64,000 nt of DNA from an uncultured Lachnospiraceae bacterium (GCA_951802115.1 CATOPL010000001.1:248001-312000); one strand, 5' to 3'; shown: positions 9,478 through 18,471, counted from the stretch's first letter. Notes: generated by a model not told the origin, from the letters alone. Numbers and translations: made by a program.

Positions 9478-10680
9478 TTAATCTGAAAATTCTGCCAGCA
9501 AATGCGGAAACATGGAAATACTCCTCCTCAGGATCCCATGAATATGTGCGATCGCCACTCCATAATTCGTCATGGGAACTCCCTGGTCAGAGGCACATTT
9601 CATCCGATAGCGGACCTCTCTCTCATTCAGCATACAGCCTCCGCAGTGCAGTACCACAGCATAAAGAGAAAGTTCCTCCGGAAACTCTGTGCCGGAGCAA
9701 AACGAAAAAGAAAGATTTTTTTTCGTATATTCTTGTATCCATCTGGGCAGCTTCACTGTTCCAATATCTTCACACTGCCTGTGATGCGTGCAGCCCTCTG
9801 CTATCAGAATCTGGTCACCATCCTCAAGACGGTCAAGTGCGGCAGCTCCTGGCACTGTGTAATCCAGAATTCCTTTGTAGCGTGCCATCAGGATGGAAAA
9901 AGAAGTCAGAGGAACAGAAACCGGCGTATCCTCCGACACCCGCCCAAACGCCTGGCTGTCAGTGACCACAAGGGAAGGAGTCTTTCCCAAATCGGCAAGC
10001 GTTTCCTTCAGTTCTGTTTCTTTTACGACCACCGCCACAGCTCCCGCGTCGATCACATCCCGGATCACCTGCTGCTGTGGAAGAATCATCCGTCCCTTTG
10101 GAGCGGCCGAATCAATCGGCGTCACCAAAACCACAAAATCCCCCTCAGAAATCAGATCGGCAACCAGGCGGTTCTCTCCTTCCTTCGGAGACAGAGAGCC
10201 AAGTCGTTCTTTCAATTCGCGAATCCCTGTTCCTTCTACTGCGCTGACATATAGTTTTTCTGACTCATGTGCCGGATATTTTTCCAGAAGATCTGATTTA
10301 TTCAAAACTACCAGATAAGGAATGTCCTTTTCCTGAAACAAAGATAAAAGTTCTTCTTCACAGACACCAATCCCTTCCTGTGCATCCACTACAAGAACCG
10401 CAATATCCGTTTTATTCAATACCTGCCTGGTCTTTTTCACGCGCAGCGCTCCAAGACTTCCCTCATCATCATATCCGGGCGTATCGATCATAACTACCGG
10501 CCCCAGCGGAAGGAGTTCCATAGATTTTAAAACCGGATCCGTGGTTGTCCCCTTTGTATCTGACACCACCGCCAGTTCCTGCCCTGTCACTGCATTGACA
10601 ACGCTCGATTTCCCCGCATTTCTCCTGCCGAAAAAGCCAATGTGCACCCGATTTGAACCTGGTGTATCATTCAGACTCAT
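9478..10680 (-). CDS. hydF: [FeFe]-hydrogenase H-cluster maturation GTPase HydF
   Basis: Scaffold GTPase of about 400 residues that carries and delivers the 2Fe subcluster to HydA. The N-terminal Era-like GTPase domain shows GRRNAGKSS (Walker A), a DTPG motif and NKSD. The C-terminal FeS-binding domain has the HydF signature: CTHHRQCEDIG and, about 50 residues later, HCGGC. The ATG at 10680 is preceded by GAGGAGAGG; the longer open frame upstream is discarded. HydE, HydG and the hydrogenase are not in the window, so this is an isolated maturation gene. It implies hydrogen metabolism in an anaerobe. Confidence 0.95.
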   Translation of the reverse strand: MSLNDTPGSNRVHIGFFGRRNAGKSSVVNAVTGQELAVVSDTKGTTTDPVLKSMELLPLGPVVMIDTPGYDDEGSLGALRVKKTRQVLNKTDIAVLVVDAQEGIGVCEEELLSLFQEKDIPYLVVLNKSDLLEKYPAHESEKLYVSAVEGTGIRELKERLGSLSPKEGENRLVADLISEGDFVVLVTPIDSAAPKGRMILPQQQVIRDVIDAGAVAVVVKETELKETLADLGKTPSLVVTDSQAFGRVSEDTPVSVPLTSFSILMARYKGILDYTVPGAAALDRLEDGDQILIAEGCTHHRQCEDIGTVKLPRWIQEYTKKNLSFSFCSGTEFPEELSLYAVVLHCGGCMLNEREVRYRMKCASDQGVPMTNYGVAIAHIHGILRRSISMFPHLLAEFSD

Positions 10681-10968
10681 AATCCTCTCCTCTCTGTACT
10701 GCTCCGCGCATGATTGTTCTTTGTCGAATCCCCCCTGGAGCATATACATTCTTCTCATATGAGTATTATAAAAAATTTTTATACACAATACAACCCTTGA
10801 ATTTTCCGGCTTCCTCCTCTCGTGCGGACCTGCTGCAGTTCCGAAATCTGTAATGCAAATCAAAAAGTATACTTATTGAACTACGGATGCTTGTTCTAAT
10901 TACTAACATTAAATATTTTATTATTATTTGTTATGTGTTAAAATTCAGTCAGACAGGGAGGAAGTTAT

Positions 10969-11529
10969 ATGTATCAGATCACAGACTGGTGTCATCACTT
11001 TATGAAGCTGCAGGTAGCTCCCGGCGATTTATGCATCGACGCAACGATGGGAAACGGACATGACACTGAACTGCTGTGCCGGCTGGCAGACAGACAGGGA
11101 ACGGTTCTGGCTTTTGACATACAGGAAAAAGCGCTGAAAGCTACTAAAAAAAGACTGTCGGAAGCCGGTGTACCGGATAATTACCGGCTCATCCTGGATT
11201 CCCACAGTCATATCAGTCGCTATGCCAGCGCGGACAGTGTCAGCTGTATCGTATTTAATTTTGGTTATCTGCCCGGCGCGGACCACTCGCTTGCCACCAA
11301 ACCAAAGACCAGCCTTGAAGCAGTGCAGCAGGGGTTGAAGCTTTTGAAAAAAGACGGGCTTATGAGTCTGTGCATCTACAGCGGCGGCGATACCGGCTTT
11401 CAGGAACGCGATACACTGTTGTCGTTTCTGAAAGAACTGAATCCCAGACATTATCTGGTTATTCTCTCTTCTTATTACAACAGGCCCAACCACCCTCCGG
11501 TCCCTGTACTGATTCGAAAGCTGATATAA
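10969..11529 (+). CDS. mnmM: tRNA methyltransferase MnmM (YtqB family)
   Basis: Class I SAM-dependent methyltransferase of 186 residues. Seen: the SAM-binding region DATMGNGHDTELLCRL, the acidic end of strand 2 (FDIQ), and the family segment VFNFGYLPGADHSLATKP. This family (B. subtilis YtqB, renamed MnmM) methylates 5-aminomethyluridine at the tRNA wobble position; the assignment here is by family resemblance. The ATG follows GGGAGGAAGTTAT. It is convergent with mscL, the two stops being only 4 nt apart. Confidence 0.85.
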   Translation: MYQITDWCHHFMKLQVAPGDLCIDATMGNGHDTELLCRLADRQGTVLAFDIQEKALKATKKRLSEAGVPDNYRLILDSHSHISRYASADSVSCIVFNFGYLPGADHSLATKPKTSLEAVQQGLKLLKKDGLMSLCIYSGGDTGFQERDTLLSFLKELNPRHYLVILSSYYNRPNHPPVPVLIRKLI

Positions 11530-11533
11530 CTCT

Positions 11534-11965
11534 TTATACTTCCAGCTCTGAAGTGCAGTGCGGGCATCTGCTTGCTTTCATATCAATCTCCGACATACAG
11601 TACGGACACGTTTTGGTAGTCGGAGCTGCCGGAGTTTCCTCTGTTTTTTTAATCACCTTGTCCTTTGCCGCATTCAGCAGTTTTACAATGCAGAAAACAA
11701 CCAGTGCAATCAGCAGAAAATTGATAACCGCCGACATGAAAGAACCATATTTCAGTTCAGCCGCATTTTCTCCGATTCCAAAAGAAACCGACATTCCGGC
11801 AATATCAAGCCCTCCGGTGACGATCGAAAGCAGCGGCATGAAAATGTCATTGACCAGTGAGTTTACAATCGCTGTAAATGCGCCGCCGATGATCACACCA
11901 ACTGCCATATCCATTACATTTCCTCTGGATATAAACTTTTTAAACTCGTTAAAAAAATTCTTCAT
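11534..11965 (-). CDS. mscL: Large-conductance mechanosensitive channel MscL with zinc ribbon
   Basis: Osmotic safety valve of the cell membrane, 143 residues. The N-terminal amphipathic helix and TM1 read FKKFISRGNVMDMAVGVIIG, TM2 is near residues 78-98, and the C-terminal helix is present. After it comes CPYCMSEIDMKASRCPHC, a two-CxxC zinc ribbon that most MscL proteins lack. The zinc ribbon may be a regulatory or oligomer-stabilising add-on (inference). Confidence 0.95.
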   Translation of the reverse strand: MKNFFNEFKKFISRGNVMDMAVGVIIGGAFTAIVNSLVNDIFMPLLSIVTGGLDIAGMSVSFGIGENAAELKYGSFMSAVINFLLIALVVFCIVKLLNAAKDKVIKKTEETPAAPTTKTCPYCMSEIDMKASRCPHCTSELEV

Positions 11966-12043
11966 CTGTATTTAACCTTTTGATCCTTCCCATATCAGAG
12001 CATATTTGAAAATTGCTTCCCGCCGGTTGTATGTCGCAATTTG

Positions 12044-12274
12044 TATGTTTTTTGATAAATACAACCGTCAACCAGGACGCCTGCCATGGTCAACTATTTC
12101 TTCCAGCCCCCGCTTACGCTTAGTGAAGGGACACAGCGGTACTAAGGGCGCAAAACACGCGCCCTAAGGACCGGTGCCCTTCAAATGAGGCTTAAAGAAA
12201 TAGTTGACCATGACAAGCTGTATGTTGGCAAATTTACAAGACAATTTACTTATAAATGAAAGTCAATAAGTATA
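12044..12274 (+). repeat. Structured intergenic repeat, copy A
   Basis: This 231-base element is closely matched at 21044-21302 and, inverted, at 12285-12546. It begins TATGTTTTTTGATAAATAC and ends AAGTCAATAAGTATA. Inside, 18-base perfect inverted arms (12085-12102 and 12195-12212, core GGTCAACTATTTCTT) enclose nested stems, including AGGGCGC/GCGCCCT and AAGGG...CCCTT. No open frame or transposase is present. Compared with copy C it lacks a segment of about 44 bases containing a small CCCAC/GTGGG hairpin. It lies between mscL and copy C. Confidence 0.85.
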
Positions 12275-12284
12275 GGTTTTAATT

Positions 12285-12546
12285 TATACTTACTAAAAAT
12301 ATTATTTTATAAATTACCAATGTACAGCCAGCATGGACAGTTGTTCCTTTTAGACCTATTTGAAGGGCGCTGGTCCTTAGGACGCGTACTTTTGCGTCCT
12401 TAGTACCACTGCGTCCCTTGTAATGAGGAGGGGCCCACGAAGTGGGAGGAGTCCTGATTGCCTTCACTAAGCACAAGCGGGGTCTGGAAGGAACAACTGT
12501 CCATAGCAGGCGTCCAAACGGGCGAATGTTTTTATCAAAACCTATA
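12285..12546 (-). repeat. Structured intergenic repeat, copy C (inverted)
   Basis: Read on the minus strand it begins TATAGGTTTTGATAAAAAC and ends TTTTTAGTAAGTATA. The outer arms ATGGACAGTTGTTCCTT are 17-base perfect inverted repeats (12488-12504 and 12333-12349). Their sequence differs from copies A and B, yet pairing is kept. The inner stem AGGACGC/GCGTCCT differs from A by paired changes. It contains both optional modules that A and B each lack one of. It is tail-to-tail with copy A, 10 bases apart. Bases 12547-12646 beyond it show nothing recognisable. Confidence 0.85.
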
Positions 12547-12646
12547 AGATCTGGTCCAAATAAATGCGGCGCGGCGGGCTACGTCAAATGAATTCGGAGC
12601 AAATATAACCGCAAATCGGGACATGAAGACGGCAACAAATAAATCT

Positions 12647-12835
12647 TCAGACACGCTCTAATGCATCTTTATAGATCAGACACGCGGCATTATTCGGGCA
12701 TTTTTCATAATTGCAGTCAAATTCCATCATCTTCAGAGTTCCGTCCTCCTGCCGTTCGTACTCACATGCCACGGTTCTTGTTTCATTATTGCTCCGGCAG
12801 AATCCGCTGATAAATGCTTCTATGATCTCTCCCAT
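12647..12835 (-). CDS. Small cysteine-containing protein, function unknown
   Basis: Predicted protein of 62 residues. Visible features are five cysteines (GFCR, VACEY, FDCNYEKCP, AACLIY) and an acidic overall character; there is no signal peptide or membrane segment. The AGAGGAATTAAG ribosome site before the ATG supports a real gene. It follows glyA on the same strand by about 105 bases. The cysteine spacing could bind a metal, but no family is recognised. Confidence 0.6.
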   Translation of the reverse strand: MGEIIEAFISGFCRSNNETRTVACEYERQEDGTLKMMEFDCNYEKCPNNAACLIYKDALERV

Positions 12836-12940
12836 CTTAATTCCTCTTTTTATCTGTTTTCACTGTCTGCCGTCAATACAAGCCAGCGTTTTTCAGAGCA
12901 TCAGTCTCTGTACGCAGAGACTGATTTACCCTTTTATTTC

Positions 12941-14182
12941 CTACATGCTAAGCGGATATTTTTCCGTCAGGCCGCGGATCAGCTCTTTCGCTTTTGGCGC
13001 GGCGGACTCTCCTTCTTTCAGCATCATGGCAATCGCCTCCGCGATCGTCTCCATGTCTGTTTCATTTAATCCTCTGCTTGTTACGGCTGCCGTTCCAAGA
13101 CGTACGCCGCTGGTCACAAAGGCAGAACGCGGATCATTGGGAATCGTGTTTTTATTCGCCGTAATATTCGCCATATCCAGCAGATTTTCCGCATCCTTAC
13201 CCGAAATATTAAGATTTGTCAGATCCATCAGCATCAGATGATTATCTGTTCCCCCTGATACAATCTTAATCCCGCGGTCCATAAGATTTTTACAGAGCGC
13301 TTTCGAATTTTTCACAATACCGCGCTGATATTCCTTGTAAGCATCTGTCTGGCACTCTTTCAGACATACGGCTTTTGCCGCAATCACATGCATCAGCGGA
13401 CCGCCCTGAATACCGGGGAATACTGCCTTATTAAAGTTAAACTTCGCTGCCGTCTCTGCATCTGACATGATCATGCCGCCTCTCGGTCCGCGCAAGGTTT
13501 TGTGCGTAGTGGTCGTCGTCACATGAGCATACGGAATCGGGCTGGGATGTACTCCCGCCGCCACCAGTCCTGCTATATGCGCAATGTCCACCATCAGATA
13601 TGCGCCTGACTCATCGGCAATTTCCCGGAATTTTTTAAAATCGATCGTTCGTGCATAGGCGCTTGCTCCCGCCACAATCAGCTTCGGACGGCATTCCAGC
13701 GCAATACGGCGCACCTCTTCATAATCAATAACTCCATCGGCATTGACGCCATACTGATGCACTTCAAAATATTTTCCCGACATATTTGCAGGACTTCCAT
13801 GGGACAGATGGCCTCCATGCGCCAGATTCATACCCAGAACCCGCTCCCCTGGCTCAAGCATGGCAAAAAAGACCGCCATATTCGCCTGCGCGCCGGAATG
13901 AGGCTGCACATTCACGTATTCGCAGCCAAACACTTCCTTTGCTCTTTTGATCGCGAGATCCTCTACCACATCAACGCATTCACATCCGCCGTAATATCTC
14001 TTTCCGGAATATCCTTCTGCGTACTTATTCGTTAAAGGACTGCCCATGGCAGCCATTACTGCTTTACTTACCCAGTTCTCTGACGCAATCAGTTCAATAT
14101 GGCTGTTCTGTCTCGCCATCTCATCGTTAATGGCCGCTGCAACCTCTGGGTCGGCTGCTTTCACTTCATCCAATGAATACAT
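12941..14182 (-). CDS. glyA: Serine hydroxymethyltransferase
   Basis: PLP enzyme that interconverts serine and glycine with tetrahydrofolate, supplying one-carbon units in the cytosol. Length 413 residues, as usual. Motifs seen: [10 protein letters not shown], the [12 protein letters not shown] segment, and [17 protein letters not shown] with the PLP-binding lysine. The ATG at 14182 is preceded by AGGAGGAACTT. It appears to be monocistronic or co-transcribed with the small downstream gene. Confidence 0.97.
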   Translation of the reverse strand: MYSLDEVKAADPEVAAAINDEMARQNSHIELIASENWVSKAVMAAMGSPLTNKYAEGYSGKRYYGGCECVDVVEDLAIKRAKEVFGCEYVNVQPHSGAQANMAVFFAMLEPGERVLGMNLAHGGHLSHGSPANMSGKYFEVHQYGVNADGVIDYEEVRRIALECRPKLIVAGASAYARTIDFKKFREIADESGAYLMVDIAHIAGLVAAGVHPSPIPYAHVTTTTTHKTLRGPRGGMIMSDAETAAKFNFNKAVFPGIQGGPLMHVIAAKAVCLKECQTDAYKEYQRGIVKNSKALCKNLMDRGIKIVSGGTDNHLMLMDLTNLNISGKDAENLLDMANITANKNTIPNDPRSAFVTSGVRLGTAAVTSRGLNETDMETIAEAIAMMLKEGESAAPKAKELIRGLTEKYPLSM

Positions 14183-14244
14183 AAGTTCCTCCTGTCATCG
14201 TCATCTGTTTTTCTCTCAAAGACATTTGTTTTTTCACAACCATC

Positions 14245-14273
14245 ACTTTAACATGGTTACTTATATTTTTCAA
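14245..14273 (-). promoter_or_regulatory. Probable glyA promoter
   Basis: Minus strand TTGAAA (14268-14273), 17-bp spacer, TAAAGT (14245-14250), about 60 nt upstream of the glyA start. An AACCAT...ATGGTT inverted repeat overlaps it. No riboswitch was recognised in the leader. Confidence 0.4.
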
Positions 14274-14418
14274 CCTTTTTTCAGCCTTTCCCAAAACTAT
14301 TATTTTTAAACCTTCTTTTTGCGGCTATTTTTTTAAATTCCTTTCCATCCTCCCCGGTTTCTGTTATGATAAAGAAGGTTTATGACGTCTGACTGCAATC
14401 TTCAGAAAGGAGTGGTCT

Positions 14419-14706
14419 ATGTTGACACTGCAAAATATGATTCTGCTTTATCTGACCGTGATCAACTTCACAGGTTTTGCGTTTATGGGCATCGATAAGC
14501 AAAAAGCCAGGAAACATCTGTGGCGAATTCCCGAAAAAACGTTGTTTCTCATCGCTGTCCTGGGAGGTTCCGCGGGTACGATTGCCGGAATGTATGCATT
14601 TCATCACAAGACCAGACACTGGTATTTTGTCATCGGCATGCCGCTCATCTTTTTTCTTCATACAGGATCCGCCGTATATTTTTTTCTGATCGCACCCCGT
14701 CTCTGA
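14419..14706 (+). CDS. DUF1294 family small membrane protein
   Basis: Membrane protein of 95 residues with three hydrophobic segments (about residues 5-23, 44-59 and 70-90). The family pattern is clear: FMGIDKQKA, WRIPEKTLFL, GGSAGTIAGM and FHHKTRH. The function of DUF1294 is unknown. The start follows AAAGGAGTGGTCT. A LysR gene begins 39 nt after its stop on the same strand. Confidence 0.9.
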   Translation: MLTLQNMILLYLTVINFTGFAFMGIDKQKARKHLWRIPEKTLFLIAVLGGSAGTIAGMYAFHHKTRHWYFVIGMPLIFFLHTGSAVYFFLIAPRL

Positions 14707-14745
14707 AACCTCTGCTCACTGTTTTCTGAAAGGAGTGTCTGCACC

Positions 14746-15624
14746 ATGGATATCAACTATGAACTGTACAAAGTATTTTATCATGTCGCCGTATCCCTGA
14801 GCTTTTCAGAAGCTTCCAAAAAACTTTATATTTCTCAGTCGGCGGTCAGTCAGTCTATTAAAGTTCTGGAAAAGAAGTTAAACCAGACGCTTTTTTTCCG
14901 CAGCACCAAAAAAGTACAGCTCACACCGGAAGGAGAGATTCTGCTCAGACATGTGGAACCCGCCATGAACCTGATCCGGCGCGGAGAAGCGCAGGTCCTT
15001 GAAGCCAATACCTTAAACGGCGGTCAGATCCATATCGGGGCAAGCGATACCATCTGCCGGTATTTTCTTGTACCTTATCTGAGCCGTTTTCATAAAGAAT
15101 ACCCGAATATACACATTAAAGTCACCAACCAGACCTCCATCAAATGCGTGGATCTTCTAAAAAGCGGCTCTGTAGACCTGATCTTTACAAATTATCCCAA
15201 TTCCCGCCTCGAACACGGCTTTCATATCCGAAATATCAAAAAATTTCATGACTGCTTTATCGCCAGCCGAAAACATTATGGAGAACTGGAACACAGAGCC
15301 CTGTCTCTGAAAGAGCTTCTCGATTATCCAATCCTGATGCTTGGCCGAAACAGCACTACCAGTGAATTTGTTCATTCCATGTTTCAGCAACATCAGTTGG
15401 ATCTGGTGCCGGAGATTGAACTTAGCTCCAACGATCTTCTTCTTGATCTAGCCAATATTGGACTGGGAATCGCCTTTGTACCGGACTTTTGCGTAACTCA
15501 GAGGCTTCACGAGCTGTTTGCCATTGAACTGAAATCCGAGCTTCCTTCCAGGCAGCTTGCCGTAGTGCACAGCGATCAGATGCCTGTGAGCAACGCCGCC
15601 CGTCAATTTATGAATTATTTCTAA
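14746..15624 (+). CDS. LysR family transcriptional regulator
   Basis: Regulator of 292 residues. The N-terminal winged helix-turn-helix is FYHVAVSLSFSEASKKLY then ISQSAVSQSIKVLEKKL, and the C-terminal periplasmic-binding-like effector domain starts near residue 90. The start is supported by AAAGGAGTGTCTGCACC. No divergently transcribed gene gives away its target. Its TAA stop overlaps the TAG stop of the convergent helicase gene (shared bases 15621-15624). Confidence 0.92.
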   Translation: MDINYELYKVFYHVAVSLSFSEASKKLYISQSAVSQSIKVLEKKLNQTLFFRSTKKVQLTPEGEILLRHVEPAMNLIRRGEAQVLEANTLNGGQIHIGASDTICRYFLVPYLSRFHKEYPNIHIKVTNQTSIKCVDLLKSGSVDLIFTNYPNSRLEHGFHIRNIKKFHDCFIASRKHYGELEHRALSLKELLDYPILMLGRNSTTSEFVHSMFQQHQLDLVPEIELSSNDLLLDLANIGLGIAFVPDFCVTQRLHELFAIELKSELPSRQLAVVHSDQMPVSNAARQFMNYF

Positions 15625-17984
15625 TCAGATTCCCCCCGCCCGTTCCAGAAATTGTGTAAATGTCCGGAAAGAGAATCGATTCTGCAACATGTATGCTGTT
15701 CCCATTCTCTTGGGAACAGCTTTTGATAGGCAGGTTTTAAAAAACGCTCATCCAGCAGCACAATTACGCCCTGATCTTCATCTGTTCTTATCACGCGTCC
15801 TGCAGCCTGCAATACCTTGTTCATCCCCGGATACTGATACGCATATGCAAACCCGTCCATTCCCTTGCGGTCAAAAAAATCTTTCACAATTTCTCTCTCC
15901 CGGCACACCTGAGGAAGACCTGTTCCGATCACCAGCGCACCGATCAGTTTGTCATTCGTCAAGTCGATTCCTTCAGAAAAAATACCTCCCATAACGCAAA
16001 AGGCCGCCATGCTCTCTTCTCTTTCCTCCTCAAATCGCCTCAGAAACCGCTCTCTCTCCTCCTCCTCCATACCGGAGTCCTGCCGAATACACAGCATCTG
16101 CTCCTGGCCGGCACATCTTTGATACACTTCCTCAAGCATTTGATAGGATGGAAAAAAAATCAGGTAATTCCCTCTGTGACTCTGTACCGTCCGGCAAATA
16201 TATTCTGCCATTTTTCTGTATTCTCCATCACCCCGTCTTGTATAGCGGCTGCTTACATCCATACCCACCAGGAGCAGGCGTTTTTCTGTATCAAAAGGAG
16301 AGCGTACATAAACGGCATAATCTTCCATATCTCCGGTCAGCAGATCCTTGTAATAATTTACCGGCAGTAAAGTTGCCGAAAAAAAGACTGTGCTCACCCC
16401 CTTGTCCAGGCACAGACGAAGATTAGCCGACGGGCGGACGCAGTACAAATGGATCAGAAAATTTCCATCTCGATTCAGTTCTGTATAAATTTCATAATTT
16501 TCATCAACCCGCTCACTGATCTCCAGAAAATTACGCACTTCAAAATAAAAATCTGTGAGCTTCTCTCTCAGTCCCTCCTGTACCGGTTTTTCAAAAAATC
16601 GTTCCATCTCGGAAAGCAAATGTGTTAAGTGAATGGTAAATCCTCCCGCCTGTGAAAGCCTCTGAAAGCCTCCCTCACAGTTTCTTTTCAGCGCAAGCAG
16701 ACAGCGATTGCACCGTTCCAGCGCCTGGGTGAGCGTATCGCTTCTGCCTCTTATCAGACGCCTGATCTCCAGGAATTCTTCTTTTACCAGCGCGGCGCTG
16801 TACATATTCCTTCCGCGTTCCACCAGATTGTGCGCTTCATCCACCAGAAATAAATATTCTCCTTTTACATTCTCTGCAAAAAACCGTTTCAGATAGACAT
16901 TAGGATCAAAGACATAATTGTAATCGCAGACGAGTACATCCATCCACAGAGCCAGATCCAGATTCAGTTCAAAAGGGCAGACCCGATATTTATTAGCCTG
17001 AGCAAGAATCACCTCCCGGGTCAGAGAATCCGGTCCCTGAGTCCACAGATCAAAAACAGCTTCGTTGATACGGTCAAAATGTCCTTTCGCATAAGGACAG
17101 TGATCTGGATTGCATTTCACCTCTTCACAAATGCACAGCTTTTCTTTCGCTGTAAGAATAAGGGATTTCACACTGATTTCCTGCCTGCGCAGCAGATCAA
17201 GCGCATCCCTGGCCACCGTCCTGGTAATCGTCCGCGCAGTAAGATAAAAGATCTTGTCGCTGATACCTTCGCCCATCGCCTTTAAAGATGGGAACAATAC
17301 AGCCAGTGTTTTTCCGACTCCGGTCGGCGCCTGGATAAAAAGACGTTTTCCGCGCATAACAGTCCGATACACACTTACAGCCAGCTCTCTCTGTCCTTCC
17401 CGGTACGCATACGGAAAAACAAGCTTCTGCAGCGACTGTTCCCTTTTTTCTTTCCACTGATGTTCAAAAACAACCCATTTTTCATATTCTTTCATTAGAG
17501 CGGCAAACCATTCTTTCAGTTCTTCATAACTGTGATCTGAAATAAAATACTTCAACTCCTCCGTATCCAGATCTGCATAGATCATCCGCGTGCGCACAGC
17601 ATCCAGATGATTCTGTTCTGCATAAATCCACGCGTAACACATCGCCTGGGCCAGATGAGCCGGAACCGCCTCCTCCATCAAAGAAATATCCCGATAGGTT
17701 CCCTTAATCTCATCAACCGTTGCATTGCCGTCCTCATCATTCCAGATACCATCTGCACGCCCTTCCACGCTGACGATAACCTCTTCCAGCCTGACCTGAC
17801 ATTTCAGAGACACTTCAGCCCGATACCCGGAACCCATCCTTTTTTGAATCTTCCGATGCAGTCTGCTCCCCGCCTGCATCGCCTCGGCTTCTTTTCGTCC
17901 CCCATACCGGTCATCCAGGTCTCCGCTCCGGAGTAAAAATTCTACCAGATTACGCACTGATATACGAAGCATGGTCTGTTTCAT
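15621..17984 (-). CDS. DinG/XPD-type DNA helicase with N-terminal nuclease domain
   Basis: Protein of about 787 residues. The N-terminal region (to about residue 190) has PD-(D/E)XK nuclease features: GRADGIW, then VDEIKGT, then AQAMCYAWIY. The helicase follows with Walker A QAPTGVGKTLA, four cysteines of an XPD-type FeS cluster (LCICEEVKC, DHCPY, and later VCPFE), DEAH in LVDEAHNL, and motif VI QAAGRVIRTDEDQG near the C-terminus. It is likely a 5'-3' superfamily 2 helicase in DNA repair. The start at 17984 is chosen for GGGAGAGG just upstream; the 99 residues of open frame before it look non-coding. The nuclease assignment is by motif pattern only. Confidence 0.9.
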   Translation of the reverse strand: MKQTMLRISVRNLVEFLLRSGDLDDRYGGRKEAEAMQAGSRLHRKIQKRMGSGYRAEVSLKCQVRLEEVIVSVEGRADGIWNDEDGNATVDEIKGTYRDISLMEEAVPAHLAQAMCYAWIYAEQNHLDAVRTRMIYADLDTEELKYFISDHSYEELKEWFAALMKEYEKWVVFEHQWKEKREQSLQKLVFPYAYREGQRELAVSVYRTVMRGKRLFIQAPTGVGKTLAVLFPSLKAMGEGISDKIFYLTARTITRTVARDALDLLRRQEISVKSLILTAKEKLCICEEVKCNPDHCPYAKGHFDRINEAVFDLWTQGPDSLTREVILAQANKYRVCPFELNLDLALWMDVLVCDYNYVFDPNVYLKRFFAENVKGEYLFLVDEAHNLVERGRNMYSAALVKEEFLEIRRLIRGRSDTLTQALERCNRCLLALKRNCEGGFQRLSQAGGFTIHLTHLLSEMERFFEKPVQEGLREKLTDFYFEVRNFLEISERVDENYEIYTELNRDGNFLIHLYCVRPSANLRLCLDKGVSTVFFSATLLPVNYYKDLLTGDMEDYAVYVRSPFDTEKRLLLVGMDVSSRYTRRGDGEYRKMAEYICRTVQSHRGNYLIFFPSYQMLEEVYQRCAGQEQMLCIRQDSGMEEEERERFLRRFEEEREESMAAFCVMGGIFSEGIDLTNDKLIGALVIGTGLPQVCREREIVKDFFDRKGMDGFAYAYQYPGMNKVLQAAGRVIRTDEDQGVIVLLDERFLKPAYQKLFPREWEQHTCCRIDSLSGHLHNFWNGRGESD

Positions 17985-18170
17985 GGCCTCTCCCTTCCCA
18001 ATCTGATCGTTACTGTCATCGTCTGCATTGCAGTATACGCCTGTGTACGTGTCCTTTTCAAAAGAATTCGGGCAATCTGGTCGTATACTGCTCTTCTCTC
18101 CCATCCGACACAGACTGCCGCCGCTATAAGATCTGCCGACATTATAGCACGTCTCCTTTTCTTTTGTATA

Positions 18171-18203
18171 TGGAAAAAGACAGCTCCGTCTGGAACTGTC
18201 TTT
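18171..18203 (-). terminator. Intrinsic terminator after the HPr-like gene
   Basis: Minus strand AAAGACAGTTCC / GGAGCTGTCTTT forms a strong hairpin (one mismatch) followed by TTTTTCC. It lies about 45 bases after the HPr-like stop. Confidence 0.75.
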
Positions 18204-18246
18204 AAAGGGGGTATTTATAGGGTACAAAACATAGAAACTGGCTGAT

Positions 18247-18471
18247 TTAAGCAACTGCGTACTTCTGCAAAAAACTCTCAAATTCCGGACTCTCGCCGTA
18301 GCATTTTACAGTCAGTACATTGTTCAGATCCATACTCATAACACCGAGGATGGATTTCGCATCGATCAAGATTCTGTTGTAGTTCAAATCAATGTCAAAC
18401 TCACATTCCGCCGCCGCTTTTACAAAGTCACTTACATCACTTACACTGAGCTTAATCTTTGTCTCACGCAT
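18247..18471 (-). CDS. HPr-like protein lacking the phospho-histidine loop
   Basis: Protein of 74 residues that aligns with the PTS carrier HPr from strand 1 to the last helix. The serine-site segment DAKSILGVMSMDL is intact, but the loop with the active histidine (GxHARPA in HPr) is missing and replaced by SVSDVSDFV. It therefore cannot act as a PEP-dependent phosphocarrier and may be regulatory (inference). It is monocistronic, with a near-consensus promoter and its own terminator. Confidence 0.8.
   Translation of the reverse strand: MRETKIKLSVSDVSDFVKAAAECEFDIDLNYNRILIDAKSILGVMSMDLNNVLTVKCYGESPEFESFLQKYAVA

Noticed and set aside
12279-12476. 65-residue open frame inside repeat copy C
   Set aside because: It falls entirely within the base-paired repeat, has no ribosome site, and is not kept open in copies A or B.
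12044-12546. Repeats as an IS200/IS605-related or HEARO-type element
   Set aside because: ATGA/GTGA occurs next to the 3' arm in A and B but not in C, and no transposase or HNH open frame is present; the evidence is too thin for that label.
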